Shown here: one piece after another, positions 12,780 through 25,000 of the stretch
Layout: each line of letters opens with the position of its first letter
Position numbering within the stretch: the stretch's first letter is position 1
Assembly: GCA_021442155.1 (NCBI GenBank)
Contig: CM038216.1
Location: 161,247,983 to 161,311,982 of the forward strand
Length of the DNA stretch: 64,000 nt
Reading direction: 5' to 3'
DNA from: Cymbidium sinense
Lineage: Eukaryota > Streptophyta > Magnoliopsida > Asparagales > Orchidaceae
The notes under the pieces: generated by a model
Database searches by the model: none
The model's input: only the letters and a program-made list of their open reading frames with translations
What the model was told of the DNA's origin: nothing
Made by a program: the position numbers and the translations under genes

Positions 12780-13394
12780 AAGATCATACTATATGATTAA
12801 TATCATATTGTATGATTAGTTAACTTTAGTAATTATCTAAATTAATATTGATGTTTGTATAAATTAACAAATTAAATTGTGCAATATGAACCTAATCATT
12901 CTATACCATTAGCTTAATTTCACAAATTTTTGGGCTTAACCAACTTATTTAAGTTGGCTAGAAATTTAACAAAAATGAATAATCATACAATACAATCTAA
13001 ATCATCATGTATGATTGGTACATTTTTGGTAAATTTATGTTCCGTCAAGTGTGTGTATGCTTGGTTATTATTTATCATTCACATGCCAAATATATGAATA
13101 AAATAGAAATACTATATATGGCCATACAATTTGTTGCACTTGATTCAAATCTTTTGACATCAATTGTTCCTTATTTTCCATCTTTCTTGATCCTTGATCA
13201 AGATTTTCAACAATCTACCATAATTTGTGCTTTCACGAGGAATTCTTGATTTGGCTACTCAATTTTGATACCATCAATAAAGTTCTAACACAACCTCCAC
13301 ACACAACTAATTAATGAAAAGCAATTATTCAACCAAAAATATTTGTGATAATCAAAACATAGAATAAGAAGTTAGACTCATGGAGCTAACAATA
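12780..13394 (-). mobile_element. 3' LTR start and part of a minus-strand copia element
   Basis: Read on the minus strand, CATCATCAAAAATGGGGATA is followed by TGTTAGCTCCATGAG from 13394 downward: a polypurine tract and an LTR start. GATTATCACAAAT lies shortly inside, similar to the GATAACAAA of the plus-strand LTR. The other end is not clear and probably abuts the LTR ending near 12770. A second purine tract (TCAAAAGGGGGAGAAAAG, minus strand) lies at about 13583-13602, mirroring the plus-strand element. Confidence 0.55.
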
Positions 13395-14580
13395 TCCCCA
13401 TTTTTGATGATGGAAAATATTAATGGTCGAGATTAGGGAGTATAGCAAGTAAAGAACATGATGAAGTGACACTTCTTCAATTTATGCCTAATTGCAAAAG
13501 AAAAAAGAAAGATATACGAAAAATAAAATGCAGTACATGCAAGACCTATAAAAGATGCAAAGAACATGTACACTCACTAAACTTTTCTCCCCCTTTTGAC
13601 ACATCAAAAGAATCAAGAAGATGGGCAAATGAAATACTAGTGAAAATTTATGGATTTTAAAGCAAGCAATTTTTTTTTTAATTATTCTCAACACATATCC
13701 TTATAAAACAAGTAAATTTAGAACATGTAGGCAAAGATAGTATAATATGTTAATTATTTCTAAATGACCCTTTATTATTTCATGATGAAACACTTTTATT
13801 TAAAGATACTACACAGCTTATGTAAATGACATCAATCAATTTACTAAATTCCCTAGACACATTTGTAGCAAAAATAAAATGTTGCATAAATTTCTCTTAG
13901 ATGAATTATAAAGGCTATTGCATGATTCAAGTAAACAAACAACTATTATGATGGGTCACTTAATGTCAAAACTAAGAAAGCATGAACCATTATCATTTTT
14001 TTATTTCATTTCCCCGCTTTGGGGATTTTTTTTAGATTCGACAGTTATCCAAAATTAAACATCACAGCCTAACAATTGTTGTTTCTCAAGTCATTCTACA
14101 ATTTGCAAAATTGCATAAATCCACACTAATATTTATGCATAAGTTAATTTGTTACAAAATGTAAAGAAACATAGAGTATAGAAAAGGATGTGATTTACAC
14201 AAGTAAGTTTGTATTTTAAATAAATGTGGATATCATCATAAATAATTTGTGCTACTTGGTTAAGTTAACAAAAATTTTAGTTCTAAATGAAGCTTGATTA
14301 AAAGGAAAATATTAAAAAGGAAATTCAAGGAAAATATTATTTCATTGTTAAATCCATAAATCATGGCTATTAACAACTAACATATGCTAAGACAATCAAT
14401 GTAATAAGCTAAAATGCTAATTAATGTAACATGGAATACAAGCACAACATATGAAAAAAAGGGTGCAAAAAAATGCTAAATAGGAACTAATACAACTAAA
14501 ACAAACACTAAAAATAAATTAATAACAACAAACACTAAAAGGAGCTAGTACATTGTAGAAAAAATAACTAAAATCTGGAA
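13395..14580 (-). other. non-coding interior of the minus-strand copia element
   Basis: AT-rich DNA. The short ORFs on both strands (for example 13466-13660) have no recognisable domain. The only structured item is the extra purine tract near 13590. No reverse transcriptase, integrase or RNase H motif is seen. Confidence 0.4.
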
Positions 14581-14958
14581 GGTCCCTCATCCGATGGTGG
14601 TGGTTGAAAGAGGTCATGCAAGGCATCAAACAAAGTTGAAACCAAGCTCGATCCTTTACCATATGCTGATGATATGCCTCCATGGGTTCGCTCTATCTAT
14701 CAATCTTTAACTCTAGTTGTGCAAAGTGCTCAAGTCCAAGCAACTTGGGGTAGTTGTAATGGGCTTAAGGCTCCACCTATCTAGTTTGTCCTCTCGGTTG
14801 TGGCTCGATGACTTCTCACTATATAAAATGTATGAAAGGAGTGATCAAGTGAAGTGAGAGCAGATGGTATGGCTCTTTGAGAGATAGAAAATGTTATATT
14901 TGACCTCTAAAAGATAGCCATTCATGTGCCCCAAGGACAAATTATGTATTTCTTTTGA

Positions 14959-15546
14959 TTATAGCTTCCTAACAATAGTGAGATTTTCAATGCAATGTAT
15001 CAAAAGATCCACCACATTGTGGATCTTCCAAAATAGGTGATAATAGAGAGAGAGTGGAGTGATATTAATACGATCACCAACTTTGGGCATAACATTGTGC
15101 CTTAGCACACGTTGAATAACACATGCATTTAACATAAGACCACTAACTAATGGTTGATGTTGCCTAAAGGTTGAGTTCCTAATAAGTTCATTCATTGTGG
15201 TCCAGTTGTAAGTTGGGTCATTTGATATGGCATGGGTAGATTAACCAATTTTAGAAACATGAAGATAATCATGAAGGTCAATATCTGTGATAGAGATTTC
15301 CCTACCATAGACTCATGATTATAAGACAGTGCAATCAAAGTTTATAGCTAAGTTGGAAAAGAATTCAAAAAGGAACTCATAATGAAATGGATAGGCTAGG
15401 GAGATCAAAAATTAAAAAGACGTGGTGGCAAAGAGATCAGAAATTGGGAAGGACAACTTATCTTGAAGCAAAGGTTTGGAATTTGTGATTTCACACTCCT
15501 CATATTTCTTATAAGCTGCTTCCTCCTCTTTAGATCTGAAATAATT
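14959..15546 (-). pseudogene. relic of a plant retrotransposon-associated protein
   Basis: One minus-strand frame stays readable for about 195 codons with a few stops. It begins near 15546 (SKEEEAAYKKYEE). It continues through YGREISITDIDLHDYLHVSK and NDPTYNWTTMNELIRN, and ends in the open stretch 15195-14959 with LNACVIQRVLRHNVMPKVGD. The pattern, a VxGxxI...L..YL block followed by a helical RVLxHNxxPxxGxxxxxT segment, resembles the 'putative plant transposon protein' family found beside gag and pol in large plant LTR elements. Stops lie at about the SF*FLIS, VL*S*V and IG*ST points. No function is known for the family. It sits downstream of gag in the same orientation. Confidence 0.5.
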
Positions 15547-15689
15547 TTCTCTCCTAACGCTTTTCAATGCCTTTATTTGAACAAGCTTTGCAATAAATAA
15601 AACTCAATGGAAAAATTTAGGGTGAAGAAGAAAAAAGGTATGGTGAAGAGAATAGGAGAAATGAGGGCAATTTATAAGCTTTCTATTAG

Positions 15690-16095
15690 ATCTATAGTAC
15701 AAATGGGGATTCGTATAATATGATATTGATTATCCCAATGGACACTTGAGCATCTAGTTTTGAGTGAGTCAATCATACAATATGATATGAAGATTGTCCA
15801 GTATGAAATCGATCATCTTAATGGTTGTCCAAACATCTATATTGACCAAATCAGACAGTACAATTGAGGATTATCCATAATGATTAGGTGTCATTAATCA
15901 TCCCAACATTCAGAACAATGGTTAGTTTGACTAGGTTAATCATACTGTTATAAACATATCCTACAGTATGATTAGAGTTTGTCCAGTATGATCTGCATTA
16001 TTGCAAATCATCCAGTCAATTATCCAGCTTATTTTGACGATCAGATCAAGTCAATCATCCTATACAAATGATATTGCACAATATGATTGATATTA
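15690..16095. repeat. cluster of ATCATAC / GTATGAT near-palindromic motifs
   Basis: About 400 bp with many irregularly spaced copies of CAGTATGAT, ACAATATGAT, AATCATAC and GTCCAGTATGA. The same words flank the element at 333-440 and 12781-13016. They are probably part of the copia family's non-coding DNA; the half-sites are mirrored, as expected for a dimeric binding site. Confidence 0.6.
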
Positions 16096-16195
16096 GTGCG
16101 ATTTAGAAAACATCTTTTTGAAAAAAAAATGAAATTAAAGAAAATAAAAATATACAAAAATGAAAGAACCATGCAATTAAAATAAAAAAAGAAAG

Positions 16196-16222
16196 AAAAA
16201 TAAAATAAAATAAAATAAAATA
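16196..16222. repeat. (AAAAT)n microsatellite
   Basis: About five consecutive AAAAT units inside an A-rich tract. Confidence 0.9.
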
Positions 16223-16229
16223 AGGATTT

Positions 16230-17212
16230 ATCCATGGATTAAAAATAATAAAATTGAAAAATAAAAAATCTAAAGATGAGAAAGTCTTAACCTCCAAGAT
16301 CAAACCTAACATACTTGTTAGAATTGTAACTTAGCTAGGCACAAATGCTAATGGGCGGGTATGTCTTTCTAATCCAAGCATCATGATCAACAACTCTTTA
16401 ACTAATTTAAGAGTGCACCACTATTTCTTATCTTTCAATTTATTACTTATTAGAAAGAGATTCTTGATGCATCAACACATTATTAGATAAATATAGATTT
16501 AGCAAAAATCAAAGTATAATGATCTTTGAAATATGGATGGTTGTTCTGATTCTTTAACATCTAAACAATAACAATTAAAATAAGCAACTGTAAGTACTTA
16601 CCTCCGAACAACAGTTGCAAAAATTAAATTTTATGTTTGATTTAGAGTCACAATCTAAATAAACTTTGAATCATGTAATTTAATTTTGAAAATTTTTAAT
16701 CACTTCGAGATTAGTGATAAATTATTGATTTAACTTCCAAATTCATCAAATATGAACATCAAGGTTATTTTTAACTGCCTTCCAAAGTAATTCTAGATCA
16801 TATCATTGATAAAACTATTGAATAGTTTCTCACGATATTCTCATATTCATCCAAACCTAAATTTAATTTTATTATTATAATTTTTATTCTAAGATATCAT
16901 CATCTAGAAGAATCAATGAAAAAGTAGTGATTGTGAATTCTTCCTTCAAGATTTCTTAACCAAAATAAACATCCTGAAAACATTTTTCTAAAAAATATAA
17001 AACAAAAAAGCATGCAACATGAATTTCAAATGAAGGACCCTTTAAAAAAAATTTCTATCATCGGTACCTAATCTGAGTGCTTTATAGTTAGGAGGTTTTA
17101 AACTTGGCCTTTTCTTTGCTATTATGCTTCAATGAATATCTTTCAAGCACTCATAGTTCAAGTACAATAAACCTCCACCAGTCCCTTAGTGAGGCACATC
17201 TACAAAATAGAG
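16230..17212. other. no recognisable gene
   Basis: AT-rich DNA between the transposon-protein relic and gag of the minus-strand copia element, where protease, integrase and reverse transcriptase would be expected. I see none of their motifs, which is the basis for calling the element pol-less. Confidence 0.45.
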
Positions 17213-19130
17213 TTAGGTCGGACATTTAGGAATCCAAATTTGCTTTGGTCCCATAGATTTAGAACAAGTTATTGGAATCCATGCATATTCTGAATCTAAA
17301 TACAAATGATGCTTGCATAAATTAGCAACATGTACAAACATGCCACACATTAAATAACAAATGTTACGAAAAGAGTGCATGAATTTGTTAACTTTAAATT
17401 TTATTTTCATAATGGATAAGCTCATTTATAAATCTTAAATTCCTTTTTTAAAGTTTCATTTCCCTTAAATTCAGAACTATGTGCAAAAGTTGGAAAATTC
17501 CAATCTTCTCATTACCTCCCATTATAAAGACAACCTAACATCATCCTTGTGCATGGATTAAACCAAGTTGGATGCACCGATCAATATTGATGGCAACTTT
17601 ATATTTGATTCCATGTCTACTGGTATTGGTAGAGTGAGATCATAAGGGTCAGTGCTTTCTCAACTTTTCCATTCCATGCTATGTAGATAATGCCCTTCAT
17701 ATTGAAGCCATTGCATGCCTCATAGCCTTAAGACTTGCAAAATCCCCCCATCTCCATAAAATCTGGATTAAAACCAACTTATTGAATCTCTACAATTACA
17801 TTACATTAGATGACCATCACCCTTGGTACCTTGCTTACATCCTCAAAAGAATCTTATTATTATCCCAACCTTATCAATTTTGAATAAGTCATATCCATAA
17901 AGAAGGCAATCAACAAATATCTTGGCAAGGATGGGTTCTCATCACGAGAGACCAATCTTATCTTGCAAGCGCCACCTCAAATACTTACAACTCTCAAAGG
18001 CAATTTACTAGATCTACCATACATTAGAAGATTGTAATAGATCATTAATTTCTCTTTTCTCACATGTACTTTCAAGTTAATCTTTAATGGAATTTGTTTT
18101 TTAAAGAGTCAATTTTTTCAGACAAGTCAAGTTCATTTTTTGGCCTTTTGAATTCCTAGTTCTTTGTAGTCACTTTTAATTTTTCATGTTCGTCCAAAAA
18201 TGTGTTATGAGTCTTTTCCTAAGAGATGAAATTTTTCTTTAATGACAAAAATTTTCTTTTCAAGGATTTGAATGCGACATGTAATTCATCACAAAATTTT
18301 GAAAGATCATCAGGAGATTACCGATCATCATCAATATCATAGGAGTCATCCTTTGCCATCAAATAGAGGATTATGGCATCTTCATAATAGTCTGAATCAG
18401 AGTTGATCCAAAAGGCTTGCAGTATTCTTGTTTTTCTTTTCTTTGTATCTTTTTTTCTCATGTTTATCCTCCTAATGATTGATCTTGAGTGTAGAACACT
18501 CCCACTTGATGTGACCTAGTTTTTTACATTCATAAAAAATAAGGTCTCCAACTTTAGAAGAGTTTTTAATCTTACCATTGCCTCTCTTTTGATCAAATCC
18601 CTTCTTCTTGTCCTTAAGGAAGTTTTTGAATTTCCTAATTAAAATTGCAACATCATCTTCTGCAATACTATCATCCTCTCTACTACAATAAAAAGTACTA
18701 ACTTTAAGTATAATGGTCTTCTCCTCTTTCTTATCACTTGTGTCAATGTTTCTTGGCACAATTTTGTATTTATGAGCAATAACTAAGCTAGTAAGTGATC
18801 AATAGAATAAATAGACAAGATTTTAGATTCATAAATAGTAGTAATCTTTGAATTCTAATATTCGTGGACAAGAATTTTATTGACTTTTCAACATTTGTAA
18901 ATTCTTTATAAGGCAAGTAACATTTTGGTGAATCATGTAAATTGATTCATATATAACACACAAATTCTCCCAAATTTCTTTATTGGTTTTACAAGTTGAA
19001 ACATGCATGTAATCCTCATATTACAAAGCATAAAAAATAGGTTAAACATTTTGAATTTAATTGAGCTAAATTCACACGCTTCTAATGACAACAAAGGGAA
19101 GGGAATTTCAATTCATTTTCCATTAACAAC
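17213..19130 (-). pseudogene. Ty1/copia gag relic (Sirevirus-like)
   Basis: A minus-strand gag in pieces. The clearest open stretch (18759-18472) is lysine- and acid-rich and ends in a zinc-knuckle-like FYECKKLGHIKWEC, in which the first cysteine of the CX2CX4HX4C pattern is missing. Downstream, at about 18415-18330, comes WINSDSDYYEDAIILYLMA followed by KDDSYDIDDD, then a Lys/Glu-rich helical tract SKFCDELHVAFKSLKRKF (about 18310-18200). At 17255-17215 it ends in SMGPKQIWIPKCPT, the GPKxxWVPK signature also seen in the relic at 1.7 kb. Gene order and motifs match plant copia gag. Frameshifts and stops between the pieces make it non-functional. Confidence 0.7.
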
Positions 19131-19610
19131 TTGATGAGGAGGTGAATATCCCACTTTAATCATATTCCACATGCAAAAATTAATGGATTGAATAAAAGTT
19201 GACATAAATTTTTTTTCAGAAATCAAATGGAATATCATAAAAAAAGTGGCAATTGAGTAATAAAGTACCATTCCATGGTGTTTCTATTCCTTAGATGTGT
19301 AATTGGCAGATCTGCTTGTGATTGTTAGATCGTAAGATAAGCAACCTAGCTCTGATACCATTTGTAAGTATTGATGAGGAGGTGAATATCCCACTTTAAT
19401 CATATTCCACATGCAAAAATCAATGGATTGAATAAAGTTGACATAAAATTTTTCAGAAATCAAAATGGAATATCATAAAAAAAAGTATTGAGAAAAATAA
19501 AGTACCATTCCATGGTGTTTCTATTCCTTAGATGTGTAATTGGAAAATCTACTTGTGATTGTTAGACCGTAAGATAAGCAACCTAGCTTTGATACCACTT
19601 GTAAGTACTG
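19131..19610 (-). repeat. 240-bp direct duplication carrying the primer-binding site
   Basis: Two head-to-tail copies, 19131-19370 and 19371-19610, nearly identical over TTGATGAGGAGGTGAATATC and the rest. On the minus strand each starts with a match to the 3' end of initiator tRNA-Met (TGGTATCAGAGC at 19360-19349; TGGTATCAAAGC at 19598-19587). Each continues through the untranslated leader. Reverse transcription normally needs one such site. Confidence 0.85.
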
Positions 19611-20160
19611 GCACACCCAAGAGGGGGGAAGGGGGGAGGGGGCAAAAAAATGAAACTAAAGGAAAAAATGGGACACAAGATTTATAGTGGTTCTCTCAAC
19701 TGATCTATATACACTCTCTAGATATCCTCAAAAATCCACTAACTCTCTTTCGACAGAACTCACCAAAGAGGAGAAGCCTCTCTCCTTCATTGGTAATGGA
19801 GAAACCCTACACCAATAGTGGTTGATCAATCATAATTGAACAAGATCCAAAGGGATGATCAAGTTATCAAGTAGGAATGAGTTAAGTCATAGTGTACATG
19901 ACCAACTCTTTAAGATTCCTTAATAATAAAAAATTGATTAAAGGCAATATTAAGGATATCAATTAAGTGTATATTTTATGAGAGGATTTCTTCACCCAAA
20001 GAACTAACTAAGTGTGGGAAAACTTAACTAAAAAAGTCTATTAAGTTAAAAAAAAGATAATGTGTGTATGATACAATTGTCTATCAAGTTGGTTCATATT
20101 AATCGAACCATGGAAAGCTATATAGGGTGATCCTTATTTGTGTGCTTCCCCCAACAAGTT
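19599..20160 (-). mobile_element. 5' LTR of the minus-strand copia element (3' part)
   Basis: Immediately upstream (minus strand) of the outer primer-binding site lies LTR-like sequence ending ...CTCTTGGGTGTGCCAGTACTTACAAG after a long C-rich tail (CCCCCTCCCCCCTTCCCCCC at about 19622-19641), as in other large plant copia LTRs. The outer border is not visible. It may be truncated where a dispersed repeat begins near 20164. Confidence 0.6.
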
Positions 20161-20163
20161 AAT

Positions 20164-20411
20164 TTTCCTCAAATAGGTGATCATCCTATGTGAACAAGAA
20201 ATAGTGTAAATAGAGTTTATTGTTATAATCAATTCCATTAAGAGAGTTTGGTTGATAACCAATTAATTTGAATGAGAGATCTACTATGACAATAAGTGCA
20301 TATGGTAAATGTCTAATATAATGCAAATACTTGTATAAGAATTTGTTACACACATAAGTGTATTAAGATTTTTACCCAATTTATCAAAGATGTTCATGAT
20401 TTGACATGACA
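20164..20411 (+). repeat. dispersed repeat, copy 1 of 2
   Basis: About 240 bp that recurs in the same orientation at 40929-41161. Shared words include GATCATCCTATGTGAACAA, ATGGTAAATGTCTAAT and TTGTTACACACATAAG (ATTTTGTAACACACATAAG in copy 2). Non-coding; the parent element is not identified. Confidence 0.75.
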
Positions 20412-20476
20412 TAGGTTATGCTTTAAATAAGAAATTCTAAATTAAAACATGTTCAAGGGTAATATTTAACTTGTGT

Positions 20477-20496
20477 GCCCACTTAGCTAAGTGGGC
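20477..20496. repeat. perfect 20-bp palindrome
   Basis: GCCCACTTAGCTAAGTGGGC is identical to its reverse complement and stands in otherwise AT-rich DNA. Function unknown. Confidence 0.9.
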
Positions 20497-20499
20497 CCC

Positions 20500-22240
20500 A
20501 CAAGCTAATTACCCATCAACATGGATCATTTTATCTTAAGGACATTTTGTATTAATTCATTTTTAATTATTTAAGGTTTCAACTTATTTTAAGTTCTTAT
20601 GGGTTATTTATTTAATTTAATTTTTATTTAATTTTATTATATTATATATATAATTTAAACTTGATTGATGTTGAATGTTGAGTGTCATTAATCATGTTAT
20701 TTATAAAGTTCATTCTATTTTTTTTAAATTTATTTTAATTTATTTAAAATGATTTAAATTATTTTCAATTTTTAATAATTTTTAATAATTAATCCTTATT
20801 TATTAAATTAATTTTAAATTATTGAGTTAATATTTTAGTATGTGATAACTATCTAATTATTATATTAATTTAGAATACTCACTTTTATTTTATAGTAGAT
20901 ATATGTTGTTATTTTGATTATTTATGTTTTACTATAGTTATAATGATTATTAATTAATTATTTAATTTATTATATTGCTAATTTTAACTAAAAACGAGTT
21001 TTATAGGTCAAATTATCAAAAAAATTTATGAATTTCTTTTTGGAATGTCTAAATTTTTAATATAAATATTTAGTGAATTATATATAAATTTTTTAAAATT
21101 ATTTTTATTTTTAAATATTTAATCTAGCTTAAATAATTTTTAAAATTCATAAAATTTTAATTTTAGTTCATAACAATTATACAACATTCTTAGATTGGTA
21201 TCATATGCATTAAGTTAATTTTTTTTATTTTATTTAATGTATTTTTAATCTTCCTTAAATTTTACTTTTAAAAGTTTTAATTAATTTATTTGAAATCAAA
21301 AAATTATAAAAAAATTTCAACAATTTAAATTATCATGTTGTACATTCCATAGAATTTTCATGATTTTCTCAAATTTATTTATTTATTATATTTTTGAATA
21401 TTGATTTGACACAATAAAAATTACATAACTTATTAAATTTCTTTAGAAATTTATGAAAATATTTCCATAAGGTTAGGTCAAAATGTTTAAACATTCTTCT
21501 AATATTTCATTATTTTTATAGAATATTTTAATTTATCGATTTTAACCAAAAAATAGTGGCTTAGAAAATTAATAATTTCTTTATTTAAATTTCAATTAAA
21601 CTAAAATATTTATGGGATGTTTTTATTATTAAGTTACATCTTCTGTCCTACTTTAATAATTTTTGGATGTGTTTATGTTCTTCAAGAATTTAAAATAATG
21701 GATAATTGAATTTTTTTAAATTATAATTAAATTAATTTTTCTAGGTTTAATATTTTTCTTAAGTATTAAGTTCCAAAAGGTGTCTATCTAGAAAATTTAT
21801 AAGTTATGATACATAATGAATAATCCAAAGCAAAAATATTAAATAAAATTAAAAAATTAAACAAGATAAATTAGGACCATTAGATTTAAATAGATCAAAT
21901 CTATCTATCATCTTCCCCATGGAGATACTTAGACTTAGACTGGGGTTGGATTTGATGACCCAATTACAACCCTCATAATTCTTCTCACGTAAGGCCACTC
22001 AAGTTAATTCCCTCACTAAGAAGTAAGAGGAGGAGAGAGATCAAATGGCTCACCAAGCCATGACATATCCTAGGGTGTTTAGTCAATCAAGACTAGATAC
22101 AAGTCAAGTGGGAGAAAAAAATTCTCACCTTGGGTGATTGAATTAAGCTCAAAATTCATTCGAAGAGCTTCATGGGATTGAGATGAATTCACAACAGCCT
22201 TTAATCGAGATGCCTCCTTCTGTGTTGTCAAGTCTACCAA
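20500..22240. other. AT-rich DNA without a gene
   Basis: Very A/T-rich stretch with no reading frame of note. I see no RNA gene or tandem repeat beyond simple A/T runs. Confidence 0.5.
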
Positions 22241-23600
22241 GGTCCAGTGAACTTCACACTATGGCTTGGTCTCGGGATAGATTGGGTGGTTGAGGAGGAG
22301 ATGGAAGGTTTCATTTTGAGTCATGAGATTGGGATCATGCTACTTAACCCCTTAATTGGGGCATTTCATGGTCAATTTATAGACCTTCATAAACCTAAAC
22401 TCAACCCATTATTGAGCTCAATTTACTTTTTATTGGAGGTGAGTTTTGGCTTGATAGAGTTGATGGAGGTGGAGAGGATTCAATGGGAGGATGTACATGG
22501 ATCCAAGTTGATCCAAGAGTTGTTTGCTATTATAGGAGCTTGTCGCCCTCTTAACCAACTTAAAATTGCACTAAGTGACTCTTGAGTTCATTGGGCTTAA
22601 TGGGAAATGGGTTTGGATAATTTGTATTTAGGGTAGCAATGGAGAATCCGTATTTTTTTTTAGGATTAAAGTAAATACCTAAGAGAATGTTAAAGAATTT
22701 TAAATTATTGGACCAATTTGGCCTACTAAAGATTAACATTTTACCTTTTAATTTGACCAATTAGACTTGATCAAGTTGGTTTGATGTAAACTAAGAAAGT
22801 GTAGAGGGAACTCTCTTCTAGTTCCATGTCAAATTTCATGAGGAGATTTGACTATTAGATTGGTCAATTTCAGTTTGGATGTGAGGGTATGCTCATTTAG
22901 GTTTAAGTTATACACTTTTATATATAAGGTATATTTGGACCAAAGGGGTCAACTTAGGTCAAACCAGAAATTATTTAAGACATCCTTGACTATAATTAGA
23001 TCTATGAATTTAACTTATTATGAAGGTTATGATGGTCTAATTGAAGCGTAGTGACACAAAACATTAATGGTTCAAAATCATTCTTTTCATTAAGTTGAAC
23101 CAATTGAAAAGTTGGTCCAAGTAAGTTGTTGAAATATGAAGTATTATAAGAAATTGTTTGATTCAATTTGTTCCATTTATTGTTTAAGCCCATTTGACTA
23201 TTATTAGCTCAATTAGTCAAATTGGGTGAAAGAAGGTCATTTAAGTTAACTATTGGAATTGAGCCCACCAATGAACTCTAAAGTATCCATTTAACTATAA
23301 ATGAAATTCTTGGATGATTATTAGTGGATTTATCAAAGTCAACATATAATATAATTATACTATTTGACTAAGGGTCAACTGGTCTATGATCATTTGTTTT
23401 AATGATCAAAGATTTCATCAAAATTATTTTTCATTTATAAATTTCTATTGATCATATTAATTCATAAGATTGTTAAAGAAAAGTACATACATATAGGTAT
23501 GGATGAGGTAAATGGGTTCTTTTAACTCAACCATAAGTCAAATCCCCCACAAAATATTTTTTGAGGTTGGCTAGGGAAAACCTCAAAATCTCAAGATCAA
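22241..23600 (-). repeat. diverged relative of the giant repeat's 5' region
   Basis: A GC-richer piece (22241-22580, containing a 112-codon plus-strand ORF with no recognisable domain) is followed by a tract with GGTCAA/TTGACC words (22730-23420). This is the layout of the beginning of the giant repeat read on the minus strand. Similarity is weak and this is a tentative call. Confidence 0.35.
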
Positions 23601-24580
23601 CTACATGAGGAATTGAATCAATTAGATAGATTTGATTAGTTGAATCTAACACTTACATCCACTAATGTATGGTTAACCAAAGAAATGAAAGGAATCTATC
23701 CTAGAGATATTTAGAGTCAAACTTAGGTTGTAGGAAAGATTTAGCAAAAGGCTCTCATACATGGCCTCCTAAAACTTACTAAAGTCAAACTTAGGTTGTA
23801 AGAAAGATTTAGCAAAAGACCCCCATATATGACCTCCTAAAGCTAACTAAACTCAACTTAACAAAATGATAAGGATTCTTGTATTGATTTTTTAAAATAA
23901 ATTTAGGGTTTGGTTTTACTAACATTTTTATATCAACAAAATCCTCCTAGAAGATCATTTCTTAGCCTCTTACATTCAAATTTTTTTTATCATATATAAG
24001 TATAATTAATATTTTATTTCAAGGGTCATTCAACTTAATATGGTTTTTATATCTTGATAAAGATAAAACCCAAAAGGTATAGTAGATGTTTATAAAAGCC
24101 TTCATAGTTCTCATTTATCCAACATATGCCCTTTATATAAAAGAAATTCTATTATGCTCATGATATTTGTGTGTAACATTCAATTAGTTAAGAAATTATA
24201 GTTGTGTGTAGGATATGCAAGGGTATATGATGAATAGATCATGATTACAACATTGGGGACAATATTTAGCAAACTTTAAGTAGTAGGCTAGTTGTAACCC
24301 AACATTTTAATATTGAGTTTTATGAATAAAGGCTTTTAAGAGCACCAAAATTAATATATTTACTTGATTTCATAATATTGATTAGTGATATTCAACCATT
24401 TATTATATTAGTGTCAATAGTATAGCAGAATCTTTTAATAAAACTTTGGTCAATTATTAAAAAAAATTGTTTTATTAATAACAAGAATAGCATGATAATT
24501 TATTAAAAGCCTTATGGATATGATAGTCACTTATTAGATGCAATCACAAGTAACTCATCATGCATTGACTTTTAGATCAA
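23601..24580. other. no recognisable gene
   Basis: It contains a local duplication: GTCAAACTTAGGTTGTA followed by GAAAGATTTAGCAAAAG and GACC/GGCC-TCCTAAA occurs at about 23717-23770 and 23782-23835. No coding region is recognised. Confidence 0.45.
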
Positions 24581-24589
24581 AATCAATCC

Positions 24590-25000
24590 TTCAATTAGAA
24601 GTTGAGCTACCATCTTTGCATATAACTGTATGCACTAAATTCAATGATCAATGAAACATTTGACTCCATTTAGAGGAGTTAAATAATCTTGATAAGCTTT
24701 GACTTCAAGTTTAGTAAATTCTTGAGCTAAATGATACTTAAATAATGTGAGCACATAATAAACTTGTTAGACTTAGAACATTTGCCATTGATGAACAAAT
24801 ACTATCTCTAAAGAGACCTATCATAACTTACAACTAGTATGGCGGTAAATTCAAACATATTTTTCAAGGTCCTTTCATAGTTGAAATGGTTTATGAAGGA
24901 GGAGCATATCTTCTAAAAAATAAGAAGAATACTCATCATTTACCTCCTATAAATAGTCATTTCTTGAATGACTATATAGTTGATTATAGTCTTTAAAAAA
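24590..25000 (+). pseudogene. Ty3/gypsy integrase C-terminus relic
   Basis: The last 54 codons of one plus-strand frame (24838-24999) read YGGKFKHIFQGPFIVEMVYE, then GGAYLLKNKKN and PINSHFLNDYIVDYSL with a stop. This fits the GKFxxxWEGPYxVxxVxxxGAYxLxxxDG...PxNxxxLKxYY end of plant gypsy integrases (Tat/Athila-like). Upstream, in pieces, come QLEVELPSLHITV (about 24590) and HNKLVRLRTFAIDEQILSL (about 24750), matching the preceding helical stretch of the same domain. Several stops interrupt it. The rest of pol is not seen. Confidence 0.65.

Noticed and set aside
19621..19641. C-rich/G-rich run considered as a G-quadruplex regulatory site
   Set aside because: C-rich tails of this kind are a normal end feature of large plant copia LTRs; no separate regulatory role can be supported.
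22247..22585. 112-codon plus-strand ORF considered as a gene
   Set aside because: No domain is recognised, no start context or promoter is visible, and its surroundings match the GC-richer island of the giant repeat.
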